Of a stretch of 64,000 bases of DNA, positions 42,349 to 51,990 are shown one piece after another. The stretch spans positions 272,501 through 336,500 of the forward strand of contig NC_011830.1 in the NCBI RefSeq assembly GCF_000021925.1, in the 5' to 3' direction. The notes beneath the pieces are model-generated. The model was not told the origin of the DNA. It did not search any database and worked only from the letters and a program-made list of their open reading frames with translations. The DNA is from Desulfitobacterium hafniense DCB-2. GTDB taxonomy: Bacteria > Bacillota > Desulfitobacteriia > Desulfitobacteriales > Desulfitobacteriaceae. The first letter of the stretch is position 1, and every line of letters begins with the position of its first letter. The translations under genes were made by a program, and so were the position numbers.

Positions 42349-43953
42349 GTGACGATACGATCCACACTAAGAGCCATCGTAGTACTTTTATTGCTTTTTT
42401 CTGTTACCAGCACAGTGGTTGTCTTTTACCAATTAGAAAAAATGCAGCAGGATGGCGCTGTCATTAATACGGCGGGAGTAGTTAGGGGGGCAACCCAGAG
42501 ACTCATCAAGCTGGAGATGGCAAAGCAGCCTAACGATGAGCTTATTCAAAAATTGGATGGCATTATCGAAGGGTTAATTCAAGGTGACGAGAGCTTAGGC
42601 CTGCCCAAGGCTAGCGACGAGGTTTTCATCCAAGAGATGAACAAGGTGAAAAGTGAATGGCAGTCCTTAAAGGGTACCATCGAATCAGCCCAGCGCAGTG
42701 GGGATATGACCGCTCTTGTTCAGGAAAGCGAGTCTTATTTTGCCACCACCAATGCAGCGGTGGCAGCTGCTGAAGGATTCTCCGCCGCCAAAGTTAAAGC
42801 CTTAAAGGTGATTCAATCTGTACTTATGGTGTTTAATCTTATCCTTTTAATCGCTATCTGGTTTATGAGCTCCAACCGGATTTCTCAGCCTATCCAAAAG
42901 CTGATCGGGATCGTTGAACATCTCAATGTATCCGAGAATATCCCCGAACACTTCATGAACCGTAAGGATGAAGTGGGAGGTCTCTCCCGAGCCTTCCAGG
43001 GGGTGATTCATAATATTCGCGACCTGGTGGCAGGGCTGGCCCTTTCCTCGGAGAAACTGGCTGATTCAGCAGCCTTCTTAGGGAATATCAGCCAGGAATC
43101 TTCCACCGCAGCCATGGAAATTGCCAAAACCATCGAAGGAATTGCCCTCGGGGCCAGCGACCAAGCCAATGAGATTCAAAACGGTGTCGCTCAAATGGAT
43201 GTCCTGGGACATTTAGTGGCAGAGGATCAAAAGAAGGTGGAGGATCTGCGCCAGGCAACGGATCGAGTGGAACAACTTAAAGATGAAGGAACCATGATTC
43301 TGGCGGATCTGATTAAAATTACTGATCAAAATGGGAAGAGCGCCCAAGAGGTTCAGGAGACCATTCTGGAAACCAATGAAAGCGCTAAAAATATTGTGGA
43401 AGCCAGCTTGAAGATCAAGGAGATCGCCGCCCAAACCAATCTCTTGGCCCTTAATGCCGCTATTGAAGCGGCCAGAGCAGGTGAACAGGGGCGGGGCTTC
43501 GCGGTGGTGGCTGAGGAGATTCGCAAGTTGGCGGAAGAATCCAATCGCTTTACTACAGAGATCGAAAACATCACTAAAGTATTGACCCTTAAGACCCGGG
43601 AAGCGGTGGTCAAGATGGGCGAAATGGATTCAGTGGTCAAGATTCAGTCGGAAAGCGTCTCGGCCACCGAGACCAAATTCGCCGGCATTGCCGAGGCTAT
43701 CGACAGAATCCAGGGATATACGGAGATTATCAGCAACTCCACAGATGGGATAGCCGATAAGAATCAGTCCATTATGAACATGATTCAGAGCCTTTCCGCT
43801 ATTTCTGAGGAAAGTGCAGCAAGCACCCAGGAAGTATCCGCATCGGTGCAGGAGCAGACGGCAGCCATGGATCAGATCGCCGGGGCCAGTCAGGAACTGG
43901 CGGCTCTGGCTGAAGAGCTTGAATCCAGCATGCAGCAATTTACCCAAAGATAA
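42349..43953 (+). CDS. Methyl-accepting chemotaxis protein with PilJ-type sensor
   Basis: A 534-residue transducer. It has a first membrane helix near residues 8-28, an extracytoplasmic PilJ/NIT-like helical domain (NTAGVVRGATQRL), a second helix (about 163-182), a HAMP-like linker, and a long signalling domain. The hairpin tip is AAQTNLLALNAAIEAARAGEQGRGFAVVAEEIRKLAEES. The sensor type often sees nitrate, nitrite or other small molecules, but the ligand is not known. GTG 42349 is preferred (GGGGAT upstream); TTG 42328 is an alternative that would add seven residues. No other chemotaxis genes are nearby. Confidence 0.88.
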   Translation: MTIRSTLRAIVVLLLLFSVTSTVVVFYQLEKMQQDGAVINTAGVVRGATQRLIKLEMAKQPNDELIQKLDGIIEGLIQGDESLGLPKASDEVFIQEMNKVKSEWQSLKGTIESAQRSGDMTALVQESESYFATTNAAVAAAEGFSAAKVKALKVIQSVLMVFNLILLIAIWFMSSNRISQPIQKLIGIVEHLNVSENIPEHFMNRKDEVGGLSRAFQGVIHNIRDLVAGLALSSEKLADSAAFLGNISQESSTAAMEIAKTIEGIALGASDQANEIQNGVAQMDVLGHLVAEDQKKVEDLRQATDRVEQLKDEGTMILADLIKITDQNGKSAQEVQETILETNESAKNIVEASLKIKEIAAQTNLLALNAAIEAARAGEQGRGFAVVAEEIRKLAEESNRFTTEIENITKVLTLKTREAVVKMGEMDSVVKIQSESVSATETKFAGIAEAIDRIQGYTEIISNSTDGIADKNQSIMNMIQSLSAISEESAASTQEVSASVQEQTAAMDQIAGASQELAALAEELESSMQQFTQR

Positions 43954-43965
43954 AAAGGGAAGATA

Positions 43966-44012
43966 ATGAAGGAGTGAGCCATCTAAAAGTGGGTCACTCC
44001 TTCATTGTCTTC
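43966..44012 (+). terminator. Terminator after the MCP gene
   Basis: AATGAAGGAGTGA pairs with TCACTCCTTCATT, followed by GTCTTCT. Confidence 0.7.
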
Positions 44013-44082
44013 TGGAGGCTTTTTTAAAGAAATATAGAAATACTAGAGTGGGTTAAGACTAAGTTGGTAGAGGTGAAGGCCA

Positions 44083-45084
44083 ATGACGATAATTCAAGAT
44101 GCCATACAGCAATTAGAAACCATCCCTTATCGAGGAGTGCCGCCTGAAGACTTTAAGGAATTCTGGCTGGAGAGCCTGAGAAGGGATGCCCAAACCAAGG
44201 CTCGCCTGGAGCTTGAAGCAATCGCTTATCCCTTGTCCAAGGTGGAAGTCTTCTCAGCCACCGTGCTATCCGGAGATCGAACAAAACTTAAGGGTTATTA
44301 TATGCGCCCCAGAGCCATTGACCCCCAGGAGGCCTTGCCCGGCCTGGTGCGCTTTCATGGGTATTCCGGCAACCGGGGTCAGCTCTCAGAACTCCTCTTG
44401 TGGGCCTTGCAAGGATATGCTGTCCTGGCCCTGGATGTCCGGGGCCAGTGCGGGGAAACACCGGATACCAGAGTCTATCCCTCGGGAGCTTTTTCCGGAT
44501 GGTTGACTTTGGGCCTGGAATCCCCTCATACTCATTACCTCCGCCAGGTTTATCTGGATGGAGTCCGGGCCGTGGAAGCTCTGGCTAATCAGCCGGAGGT
44601 GGATGAAAAGCGCATCGGCTGTATGGGCAAAAGCCAGGGGGGAGGATTAGCGGTCATAGCAGGAGGGGTGATCAACGCTCTGGGGCAGGAAGTCAACCTA
44701 AAGGGCGGGGTGAAGGCAGTGAGTGCAGCAATGCCCTTTCTGGCCGATTTCCGCAGCAGCTACCAGCTGCAAAAGGGTGGACCCCTGGAGGAGCTTGCTT
44801 GGTATTTTCAACTTCATGACCCGGAACACCAACGAGAGGAAGGGATCTTTACCACTCTGGACTATTTTGATGGGGTTCACTTTGCTCCCTGGCTGGGGAA
44901 AAAAACTGCCTGCCTGGTATCTATGGGCCTAAAGGATACGGTCTGCCCGCCTGCCACCGTCTATTGGCTGTATAAGGGGATCTGTGGAGAAAAGAAACTG
45001 CTGATCTATCCGGAATATGAGCATGAATCGCCGGATGGATTTGTGGACCGGCAGATAGAGTTTTTCGCCAAGGAACTTCTTTAG
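44083..45084 (+). CDS. Acetyl xylan esterase/cephalosporin C deacetylase family alpha/beta hydrolase
   Basis: A 333-residue AXE1-family esterase without a signal peptide. The nucleophile is S184 in GCMGKSQGGG, the oxyanion region is RFHGYSGNRG and ALDVRGQCGETPD, and the acid and base are in GLKDTVCPP (Asp) and YPEYEHE (His). These enzymes remove acetyl groups from sugars and cephalosporin C. An intracellular sugar-ester deacetylase is likely; the substrate is not readable. Its ribosome site is GAGGTGAAGG. Confidence 0.88.
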   Translation: MTIIQDAIQQLETIPYRGVPPEDFKEFWLESLRRDAQTKARLELEAIAYPLSKVEVFSATVLSGDRTKLKGYYMRPRAIDPQEALPGLVRFHGYSGNRGQLSELLLWALQGYAVLALDVRGQCGETPDTRVYPSGAFSGWLTLGLESPHTHYLRQVYLDGVRAVEALANQPEVDEKRIGCMGKSQGGGLAVIAGGVINALGQEVNLKGGVKAVSAAMPFLADFRSSYQLQKGGPLEELAWYFQLHDPEHQREEGIFTTLDYFDGVHFAPWLGKKTACLVSMGLKDTVCPPATVYWLYKGICGEKKLLIYPEYEHESPDGFVDRQIEFFAKELL

Positions 45085-45321
45085 GATTATAATTATTCTT
45101 TCCATTGCTTTTAAATCGGGCAGCCTCTAAAATAAACTTGTAGTCCGGATCTACAATCTCTGCTGAAAGGGGATGGTTAAATTGATCAAGGATATTTATG
45201 AGGTGGCAAACCTCTAAATAAATATTCGGGTGTAGAGGCATGGTCGTTGTTTCCTGAGCACTGCTGAGGACAGGCCATGTCCTATGCCGCATTTTTTGAA
45301 CCTATTTTCAGGAGGAGATTT

Positions 45322-45594
45322 ATGGAGTATCAGAATGCTAAAAATATATTGCCGGAGAAGCTTATTGACGAAATTCAAAAATATATACAAGGGCAAACTC
45401 TTTACATTCCCCGCAAAACATCCCATAAGACCGGTTGGGGGGAAATGAACGGAACCAAAGCTGCTTTACGGGAAAGAAATCAAAGTATTATGAGACTGTA
45501 CCGGGTGGGAAGCCGGATTGAGGATATTGCGGCCCAATATTATCTTTCGCCGGACAGTGTCAGAAAAATTGTCAGCACCCAAAACATGGACTGA
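45322..45594 (+). CDS. CD3324 family (Mor-like) small DNA-binding protein
   Basis: A 90-residue protein. The N-terminus NAKNILPEKLIDEIQKYIQG is followed by LYIPRK, GWGEMNGTKAALRERNQSIMRLY and a helix-turn-helix-like end (SRIEDIAAQYYLSPDSVRKIVS). This is the CD3324 pattern, related to Mor/phage transcription factors, and is probably a small transcription factor. I start at ATG 45322 after AGGAGGAG; the longer frame from 45277 has no ribosome site. A hairpin terminator separates it from the histidine kinase gene. Confidence 0.82.
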   Translation: MEYQNAKNILPEKLIDEIQKYIQGQTLYIPRKTSHKTGWGEMNGTKAALRERNQSIMRLYRVGSRIEDIAAQYYLSPDSVRKIVSTQNMD

Positions 45595-45629
45595 ACTTGA
45601 TGGCTTTGCTGCTGATACAGCTGGCGTGA

Positions 45630-45674
45630 AAAAAACACCGATGCTGCCTTTTACAGGTGGTATCGGTGTTTTTC
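45630..45674 (+). terminator. Rho-independent terminator
   Basis: AAAAACACCGAT and ATCGGTGTTTTT close a loop and end in a T-tract, upstream of the histidine kinase. Confidence 0.75.
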
Positions 45675-45743
45675 AATGAGAGTTTTTTCTTATTAGTGTT
45701 TTATAGCGCAAGCTTTAATGTTAAGATAGACAGGGGTGTTTTA

Positions 45744-47414
45744 TTGAAAGTCAAAAAACTAAAATATCAGCTCATTATTCCTACGGTGATCATTGTGTTT
45801 ATTTTGATGAGCATCAACATAGTGCTGGTATTTCAAATTCAACAAAAGCAAGCGGTTAACGAACTGAAGGAAAAGGGTCTGGCCCTGACCCAACAATTGG
45901 ATTCTACTTGGGAATTTTTATCCATCAATCAACACAGGATCAATACCAGTGCCAAAGGCGACTTTGATTTTAAAGGACTCAACTGCTCTACGGCAGGAAT
46001 GAGTATCGGCGTCATTTTTGCTGAAAAAAACGGCTATAAGATCCGGTATGTGAATACAAATCCCCGTAATCCTTTGAATGAACCTGATCCTTTTGAAAAA
46101 AGGGTATTAGAAAAGTTTGCGAATGATACCGCAATAGATTCCTATTGGGAATTGGTCAAGGAAGAGGGACAGCGCTATTTCTGCTATGTCACCCCCATGC
46201 GCATTGATGAAACCTGTCTGGAATGCCATGGTGAACCGGCGGGAGAAATGGATATTTCCGGTTATGCTAAAGAGGGCATGAAGATCGGTGACTTAGCCGG
46301 TGCGATCAGCATTACCATGCCCACAACCATTCAGGATCAGGCCCTTGTTTTTAACATGTTTTGGCAATGCATGACCTTTACTTTACTGATCATCGGTTGT
46401 GTTTTAGCCATTTACTATTTTGTGACCAAACGGGTAACCAAGCCTATAGAGCATCTGGAAACTGCGGTAAAGCAGGTTGGCGAAGGAGATTTGAACGTTG
46501 ATCTGCAAAACTTCAGGGCGGCGGAGGAAATCGAAGGCTTAGCAGACCATTTTAACAACATGGCCAAACAATTGAAAGAGCTGTATTCTGATTTAGAACA
46601 TAAAGTGGAGCTGCGGACCTCTGAGCTGGGGAAAGCTAATGAACAGCTGCAAATCAAGCAAATACAGCTGGAAAAGGTCAACACCCTCTTAAAAGAAGAC
46701 AGTCAGTATAAAGCCGATTTCTTGGCGATGGTCAGCCATGAGTTAAGAACGCCCTTGACGGCTATCATCATCTTTGCGGAGATCCTCCTGAAAAAGAAAC
46801 GGTTTGAAGATTCCTCGGAAGAACAAATCCTTTGTGAAATCAAAGAGAACAGCGAAGTATTGCTCCACATGATCAATAACATCCTGGATCTGGCACGCCT
46901 GGAAACCGGCAGGAATTCTCTGTCCATAGAGACGGTGGATTTAGTGGATGTCATTAATAATGTGGAATGCGTGATTCGGCCTTTAGCCCAGCGCAATGAT
47001 ATTCACCTGACAGCCAGAGTCGAACGGGGCGTACCCCTCATTCAAGGAGATTATGAGAAGGTGCGCAGGATCATCGAGAATTTAGCGGGGAATGCCATTA
47101 AATTTACGCCTTTGGGCGGCAAAGTGAATATTCAGGCCTCTTTGGCAGAGGATCCGCACTATGTTAAGATCACGGTTCAGGATGACGGGATAGGGATCTC
47201 CAAAGAAAATCAAGCTCATATCTTTGAAAAGTTTATTCAGGTGGATTCATCCTCCTCAAGGCAATATAACGGCAGCGGATTGGGATTAGCCTTGGCTAAA
47301 GAACTTACCGAGCTCCATGGCGGGGTTATTTCCGTAGAAAGCGATTTGAATAAGGGCAGCACTTTCATAGTGCTGCTGCCCATTGAAAGACCACAAAGGG
47401 GAGATGCAGAATGA
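45744..47414 (+). CDS. Membrane histidine kinase with DUF3365 c-heme-type sensor
   Basis: A 556-residue sensor kinase. It has a first membrane helix (residues 10-30) and an extracytoplasmic DUF3365/Tll0287-like domain with a single CLECH motif (C158, C161, H162) fit to bind heme c. A second helix follows (about 206-226), then HAMP, HisKA with phospho-acceptor H332 (AMVSHELRTP) and a HATPase domain (GNAIKFTP, DDGIGIS, GSGLGLALAKEL). Start TTG 45744 follows AGGGGTG; the upstream frame lies partly in the preceding terminator. A heme in the sensor suggests response to redox or a diatomic gas. It is coupled to the response regulator by ATGA and faces the DMSO-reductase-type operon, its likely target. 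Confidence 0.88.
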   Translation: MKVKKLKYQLIIPTVIIVFILMSINIVLVFQIQQKQAVNELKEKGLALTQQLDSTWEFLSINQHRINTSAKGDFDFKGLNCSTAGMSIGVIFAEKNGYKIRYVNTNPRNPLNEPDPFEKRVLEKFANDTAIDSYWELVKEEGQRYFCYVTPMRIDETCLECHGEPAGEMDISGYAKEGMKIGDLAGAISITMPTTIQDQALVFNMFWQCMTFTLLIIGCVLAIYYFVTKRVTKPIEHLETAVKQVGEGDLNVDLQNFRAAEEIEGLADHFNNMAKQLKELYSDLEHKVELRTSELGKANEQLQIKQIQLEKVNTLLKEDSQYKADFLAMVSHELRTPLTAIIIFAEILLKKKRFEDSSEEQILCEIKENSEVLLHMINNILDLARLETGRNSLSIETVDLVDVINNVECVIRPLAQRNDIHLTARVERGVPLIQGDYEKVRRIIENLAGNAIKFTPLGGKVNIQASLAEDPHYVKITVQDDGIGISKENQAHIFEKFIQVDSSSSRQYNGSGLGLALAKELTELHGGVISVESDLNKGSTFIVLLPIERPQRGDAE

Positions 47415-48100
47415 AGATCATGCTGGTCGATGATGAGAGAAGCATTCAAAAGGCTGTTGAATATATCGTACGGGAAAATGGCTATCAGTTTTGTTATGTG
47501 GATAATGGCCTGGAGGCCCTTGAAGTTTTTGCCGGAGAAGCCCCTGATCTGCTGATTCTGGACGTTATGCTGCCGGGACTGGATGGGTTTGCCGTGTGTG
47601 AGAAAATCCGTTCCTTCAGCGATGTACCCATTATTTTTCTATCGGCCAAAGGGGATATTGTCGATAAAGGGATTGGCTTTAAAATGGGGGGAGACGACTA
47701 TCTTGTTAAGCCCTTCAGTTCCATGGAACTGGATTTTCGGATTAAGGCCTTGCTGCGCAGACCCCATCGCCTGGAAGATGAACCAAATAACAGTGATGAA
47801 GTCTTAAAAATCGGTGATCTAGAGCTGCGCTTAAATGAATATGAGGTTTACTCCGGTGGTGAAAAGGTGGAGCTGACCGCCAAGGAATTTGAGGTCCTGG
47901 CTTTTTTGGCCAAAAACCGGGGGCAGGTCTTTACCCGGGAGCAGTTGCTGGATAGAATCTGGGGTCTGGATTTTGAGGGAGATACTAATACGGTTACGGT
48001 ATTTATTCGCCGCATTCGCGAGAAGATCGAAGCTGATCCGGCAAAGCCCCAATACATATTGACTGTATGGGGAGTTGGGTATAAATTCAAATCCAAGTGA
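47411..48100 (+). CDS. OmpR/PhoB family response regulator
   Basis: A 229-residue two-domain regulator: receiver domain residues 1-118 with phospho-acceptor D51 (LLILDVMLPG), acidic pair D7-D8 and the conserved Lys in YLVKPFSS. A winged-helix output domain (residues 130-227, TAKEFEVLAFLAKN, DTNTVTVFIRRIREKIE) completes it. It starts within the stop of the kinase gene (ATGA), so they form a pair. OmpR-type regulators bind tandem direct repeats; two perfect 11-base repeats occur upstream of the convergent torD-dms operon at 52705-52726. Confidence 0.93.
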   Translation: MKIMLVDDERSIQKAVEYIVRENGYQFCYVDNGLEALEVFAGEAPDLLILDVMLPGLDGFAVCEKIRSFSDVPIIFLSAKGDIVDKGIGFKMGGDDYLVKPFSSMELDFRIKALLRRPHRLEDEPNNSDEVLKIGDLELRLNEYEVYSGGEKVELTAKEFEVLAFLAKNRGQVFTREQLLDRIWGLDFEGDTNTVTVFIRRIREKIEADPAKPQYILTVWGVGYKFKSK

Positions 48101-48141
48101 GGCTGGGTTAATTCCAGCCGGTATTGCCTATAGTTGATAAC

Positions 48142-48186
48142 AAAAGGAACTGTCCTGGCTGAGAGGCCGGACAGTTCCTTCTTTTG
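48142..48186. terminator. Bidirectional terminator
   Basis: AAAAGGAACTGTCC pairs with GGACAGTTCCTT between the convergent response regulator and DmsC-like genes. Confidence 0.8.
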
Positions 48187-48221
48187 GTGCGCCGCCCATG
48201 AGCGCAAGCTAAAGGGTGAGA

Positions 48222-49019
48222 TTAGCTTAAGGGAAGATAGAATAAGTATCTGCCGATCAGTTCACCAACCAACAGGAGCCCGAAAGAGATGTAAAGCAGC
48301 TCGGATTTTTTAGGGTCTTTAAAATATAAGTAGACCAGCAAGAGAGCTGCCAGGGCTGAACAGAACCAACGGACTAAGGACATGGCGGGATTGAGAATGG
48401 CGAGGCTTGACCCTAAAGCTGCTATGAAAGCGAACTGAATAATGAAGGCGGCTAAAACAGCCAGCAAGGTGGGCAGCTTGATCGCCTCAAAGGAGCCGCG
48501 GGTGTTTTTAAATACTGGGAAAAAGATGAGGTTAATCAGCACAGCCCCTAAGATGATGGTGGAACCATAGAAACCGATTAGGGTATTGAAGCTGTTCCAG
48601 GGCTCAAAAATCGTATGGCTATAGAGGGAGCCCATAGCAAAGATTACAGCCAGTCCGGCGATGCCGGCAGCGGCCAGCAGGGCTTGGGAAAGGTGCTGTG
48701 TTTTCCAGTTAGCTGCTAATGCGACAGAGACCAGGGCAATAAACAAGACGGTAAACAGGATTTCACGGCTTAACCAAGAAGCGCCAAGATTGGTTATGGC
48801 GTTGACGGCATTGAGAGGATAGCCAATATCGAAAAATGAGAAACCAAGGCCGAGAACGGAAAGAACAGTCAAGGCAGTTAAGCTTTTTAGGTTGGCTTTT
48901 TGCAAGGTATCTTTGGCGAGCACTTTTTTAAGCAGGATATTATAAAGCATAAGCATGATGCAGCCGCCCACAGCGGATTGAATAGCCAAGGTGAACAGAT
49001 ATAAAGGCCATGAATGCAT
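48222..49019 (-). CDS. DmsC-like membrane anchor subunit
   Basis: A 265-residue protein with eight hydrophobic segments, the quinol-oxidising membrane anchor of a DMSO-reductase-type complex. It opens MHSWPLYLFTLAIQSAVGGC, as many DmsC relatives do. It is last in the operon torD-dmsA-dmsB-dmsC on the minus strand, 25 bases after the iron-sulfur subunit gene. Through it menaquinol electrons would pass to the DmsB-like subunit. Confidence 0.85.
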   Translation of the reverse strand: MHSWPLYLFTLAIQSAVGGCIMLMLYNILLKKVLAKDTLQKANLKSLTALTVLSVLGLGFSFFDIGYPLNAVNAITNLGASWLSREILFTVLFIALVSVALAANWKTQHLSQALLAAAGIAGLAVIFAMGSLYSHTIFEPWNSFNTLIGFYGSTIILGAVLINLIFFPVFKNTRGSFEAIKLPTLLAVLAAFIIQFAFIAALGSSLAILNPAMSLVRWFCSALAALLLVYLYFKDPKKSELLYISFGLLLVGELIGRYLFYLPLS

Positions 49020-49044
49020 AGTAATCCCTCCTATGATCGATGTA

Positions 49045-49614
49045 TTATCTCTTATGAGGTTTGAGGACTATATTAGGGTGGGTCTCATCTGATGAGGGTA
49101 AATCCGGAGAATCGGCCAGTGTGCCGTACTTCGCCCGCAATTCTTCAATGGGGCCGTAATCAAGAGCTTCATAGGGACAGGCGGCCACACATACGGGAGT
49201 CTCACCTTGACTGAGCAAATCTGCGCAGAAGTCACATTTGGACATCCGGCCGGCTTCTTTGTTGTATTGGGGTGCGCCATAGGGGCAAGCCCATGTGCAA
49301 TAGCGGCAGCCGATACAGCGGTTTTGATTCACAGAGACAATACCGGTTTCCGGATCCTTGTGCATTGCACCGCTGGGGCAAGCTTCCGTGCATTTCGGAT
49401 GCTCACAATGATTGCAGGAGATGGATGTAAAAAAAGCATAGGCATTGTGAGCGTATCCTTGATTAAAAGGGGTAAATTCCCCGCCGTCGGTTTCCTTGAT
49501 GCGCCGGAAAAGACGGCCTGGTTCCAGATCATTTTTATCATTGCAACTGGTCTGACAGGCATGACAGCCGCTGCATCTGCTTTGGTTAATATAAAAACCA
49601 TACTGTACACTCAT
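49045..49614 (-). CDS. DmsB-like four-cluster ferredoxin subunit
   Basis: A 189-residue iron-sulfur protein with sixteen cysteines in four groups: CSGCHACQTSC, CNHCEHPKCTEAC, CIGCRYCTWAC and CDFCADLLSQGETPVC. These hold four [4Fe-4S] clusters, wiring the membrane anchor to the catalytic subunit. No signal peptide is present, so it is exported as a complex with the Tat substrate DmsA. ATG 49614 lies seven bases after AAGGAGG; a TTG one codon earlier is less likely. Confidence 0.92.
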   Translation of the reverse strand: MSVQYGFYINQSRCSGCHACQTSCNDKNDLEPGRLFRRIKETDGGEFTPFNQGYAHNAYAFFTSISCNHCEHPKCTEACPSGAMHKDPETGIVSVNQNRCIGCRYCTWACPYGAPQYNKEAGRMSKCDFCADLLSQGETPVCVAACPYEALDYGPIEELRAKYGTLADSPDLPSSDETHPNIVLKPHKR

Positions 49615-49641
49615 CAATATCCCTCCTTAAATTCTTGGTCT

Positions 49642-51990
49642 TTATAATTTGCTTATTTCCACCAGGCTGGTATGTTGAGTATTGCCATGAGAAAGAGCAG
49701 TTTTTCTTAAGGTAGTCAGGACGTTAAGGTTGCCGTTAGTGCAACCGCCTTTGCCATCGGGAGTAAACCAGGATCCTGTGGGGGCGGCGATAACTCCGGG
49801 AATAACCCTTGATGTAACCCGGGCTTGGAGCATGGTCGTGCCACGATCGTTAAATACTTTGACCCGGTCGCCGGTAACAATGTTTCTGGGTTTGGCATCC
49901 ATGGGGTTGATCCATACTTCCTGGACCATGGCTTGCTGTAGCCAGGGATTATTATAGAAGGTGGAGTTGTCTCTTGCTTTCGTTTTCCAGCCAATCAGCT
50001 GCAGGGGATATTTTTCGGTTAACTCATCTTCCGGTCCTTCCCAGGCCGGTACGTAAACAGGTATAGCAGGAATTTCGGGGTTATGCATATCGTAAAGGGT
50101 CTTGGAGAAGAGCTCTATTTTGCCGGATGGGGTGGGGAAAGGATTGTTGACCGGATCTTCGATCTGATCCTGGAAAGCTACCCGGGGACCGTCATAATGG
50201 AATTTGCTGATGCCTACTTTCTCCAGCTCCTCCCAGGAAAGGGTCTCCGGATACTTGGCCCGGGTCTCGTCGACAATCCAGCGCACCCATTCTTCCTCAG
50301 TCTTGCCGCCGGTGAAGACATCCTTTGCTCCCAGCTTATCCGCTACTTCAGCCAACCAATCATATTCGGAACGGCTTTCATAATAATTATCCACAATCTT
50401 TTGGGAGAGGATGAAGTAATCCCCATTATTCCAGGTTGCGCCGATATTATAACGCTCAAAGAAGGTGTTGCCGGGCAGGAGAATGTCCGCATAGCGGGCA
50501 CTGGGAGTCATGAACAGGTCGCTGACCACGATGAATTCCACGAGGCTCTCATCTTCTAAAACTCTGATCGTGCGGTTGATATCAGGATTTTGATTGGCTA
50601 TGAAATCTCCGGCCAAGTTCAAGAGCATTTTGATCGGGCTGTTCAGTTTGTCTACACCCAGCAATCCTTCTGCCGGGGTGACTTTTTCGGGGCATTCAAT
50701 GGCATCGACCCAGGATAAGGTTGGAATAGCTCCGGGATAAGGATTCGGTACGTCAGGAAGTCCAACGCAACCTTTGCGGCTCAGACCGATATAGCCGCCG
50801 GCCCAGCCCCCAAGAACGCCTACATTGCCGGTAATGGAAGCCAGCATGGTAGCGCCGAGGGCTGTTCTCTCTCCGCAGGAATGCCGTTGGGGGCCCCAGC
50901 CCTGGATAAGGGCCGCCGGTTTCGTGGTGGCGTATTCCCGGGCAATACGGCGAATGGTTTCGGCAGGAACTTTGCAGATAGCCTCTGCCCATTCCGGGGT
51001 TTTCTCCACCCCATCCTTTTTACCGAAGAGATAGGATACTAAGGATTCATGGGCGGGTACTCCTTCGGGCATATGCTCCTCATCAAAGCCCTGGACGTAT
51101 TGATCCAGAAAAGCTTGATCGTGCAGATTCTCGCTGACGATCACATAAGCCATGGCATCCATCAGGGCATTATCCGTGGTAGGCAGCAAGGGAATCCATT
51201 CGTCGGCAAAAGCCACAGCCGTATTGGAGTTGCGGGGATCGACGCAGATAAATTTACAGCCGCGGTTCTTCATTTGACGGAAATAATAATTGGAGGCGCC
51301 GAAAATAGTCTCGGTGGTATTGTGTCCCCAAAGAATAACCAGCTTGGTGTCTTTTAAGCTGTCCAGACTGCTGGCGGTAGCGGCGACCCCATAGACATAA
51401 GGAGTAGCAGTGCCCGTATTCCCCATACTAACCGAATTGTACAACGGGAGATGACCGCCGGTGGCGCTTAGGAAACGGCCGCCAAGGCCCATACGGTAAA
51501 TTACGCCGCCGGTATCCCCAGTGCCTACGTTGCAGTATCTTGATTCAGGTCCATATTGATCAAAGATGCGCCGGGTTTCTTTGGCAATGGTATCAATGGC
51601 TTCTTCCCAGGAGATCTGTTCGAATTTTCCTTCTCCCCGTTTGCCCACCCGTTTCATGGGGTACTTCAAGCGATCAGGGTGATAGAGATGTTTGCGATAG
51701 CTCCGTCCCCTCAGGCAGGCTTTCATATTCGCACCGGGTTCATCCTCTTCATAAGCGCCCCGGGTACTGATCCTCGTGATTACGCCGTCTTTCACATGAG
51801 CTTTGATCAGGCAACGCCCCCCGCAGTCCTGGGTGCTGGCGGTGGGGATGATTTGTTCTCCTGCAGAAGCTGCTTCGCTGCCGGTTAAGGAAGCGTTCTG
51901 ACTACAGGCGGTTAATGACATAAGTCCTGTTCCCATGGCCCCCAGGGTGGCAGACCACTTTAAGAAACTTCTTCTTGATAAGTTCATCAC
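49642..51990 (-). CDS. DmsA-like molybdopterin oxidoreductase, Tat-exported catalytic subunit
   Basis: A 782-residue molybdopterin enzyme of the DMSO reductase superfamily. It begins with a twin-arginine signal (SRRSFLK, residues 5-11). The N-terminal cluster cysteines visible are C56, C60 and C92 (DCGGRC, ACLRGRS); the first cysteine of the usual C-x3-C-x3-C set is replaced by S52. Later motifs include GWGPQRHSCGERTALGA and the C-terminal cofactor-binding domain (LQLIGWKTKARDNSTFYNN). The substrate cannot be told from sequence: DMSO, an N-oxide, polysulfide or an organic hydroxyl compound are possible, and Desulfitobacterium has many such paralogues. The start is GTG 51990, coupled to the torD stop; ATG 51987 is an alternative. 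Confidence 0.9.
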   Translation of the reverse strand: MMNLSRRSFLKWSATLGAMGTGLMSLTACSQNASLTGSEAASAGEQIIPTASTQDCGGRCLIKAHVKDGVITRISTRGAYEEDEPGANMKACLRGRSYRKHLYHPDRLKYPMKRVGKRGEGKFEQISWEEAIDTIAKETRRIFDQYGPESRYCNVGTGDTGGVIYRMGLGGRFLSATGGHLPLYNSVSMGNTGTATPYVYGVAATASSLDSLKDTKLVILWGHNTTETIFGASNYYFRQMKNRGCKFICVDPRNSNTAVAFADEWIPLLPTTDNALMDAMAYVIVSENLHDQAFLDQYVQGFDEEHMPEGVPAHESLVSYLFGKKDGVEKTPEWAEAICKVPAETIRRIAREYATTKPAALIQGWGPQRHSCGERTALGATMLASITGNVGVLGGWAGGYIGLSRKGCVGLPDVPNPYPGAIPTLSWVDAIECPEKVTPAEGLLGVDKLNSPIKMLLNLAGDFIANQNPDINRTIRVLEDESLVEFIVVSDLFMTPSARYADILLPGNTFFERYNIGATWNNGDYFILSQKIVDNYYESRSEYDWLAEVADKLGAKDVFTGGKTEEEWVRWIVDETRAKYPETLSWEELEKVGISKFHYDGPRVAFQDQIEDPVNNPFPTPSGKIELFSKTLYDMHNPEIPAIPVYVPAWEGPEDELTEKYPLQLIGWKTKARDNSTFYNNPWLQQAMVQEVWINPMDAKPRNIVTGDRVKVFNDRGTTMLQARVTSRVIPGVIAAPTGSWFTPDGKGGCTNGNLNVLTTLRKTALSHGNTQHTSLVEISKL

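Noticed and set aside
44921..45292. Minus-strand frame with some protein-like stretches after the esterase gene
   Set aside because: It overlaps the esterase C-terminus and lacks a ribosome site; the segment 45090-45240 could be a remnant but I could not link it to a family.
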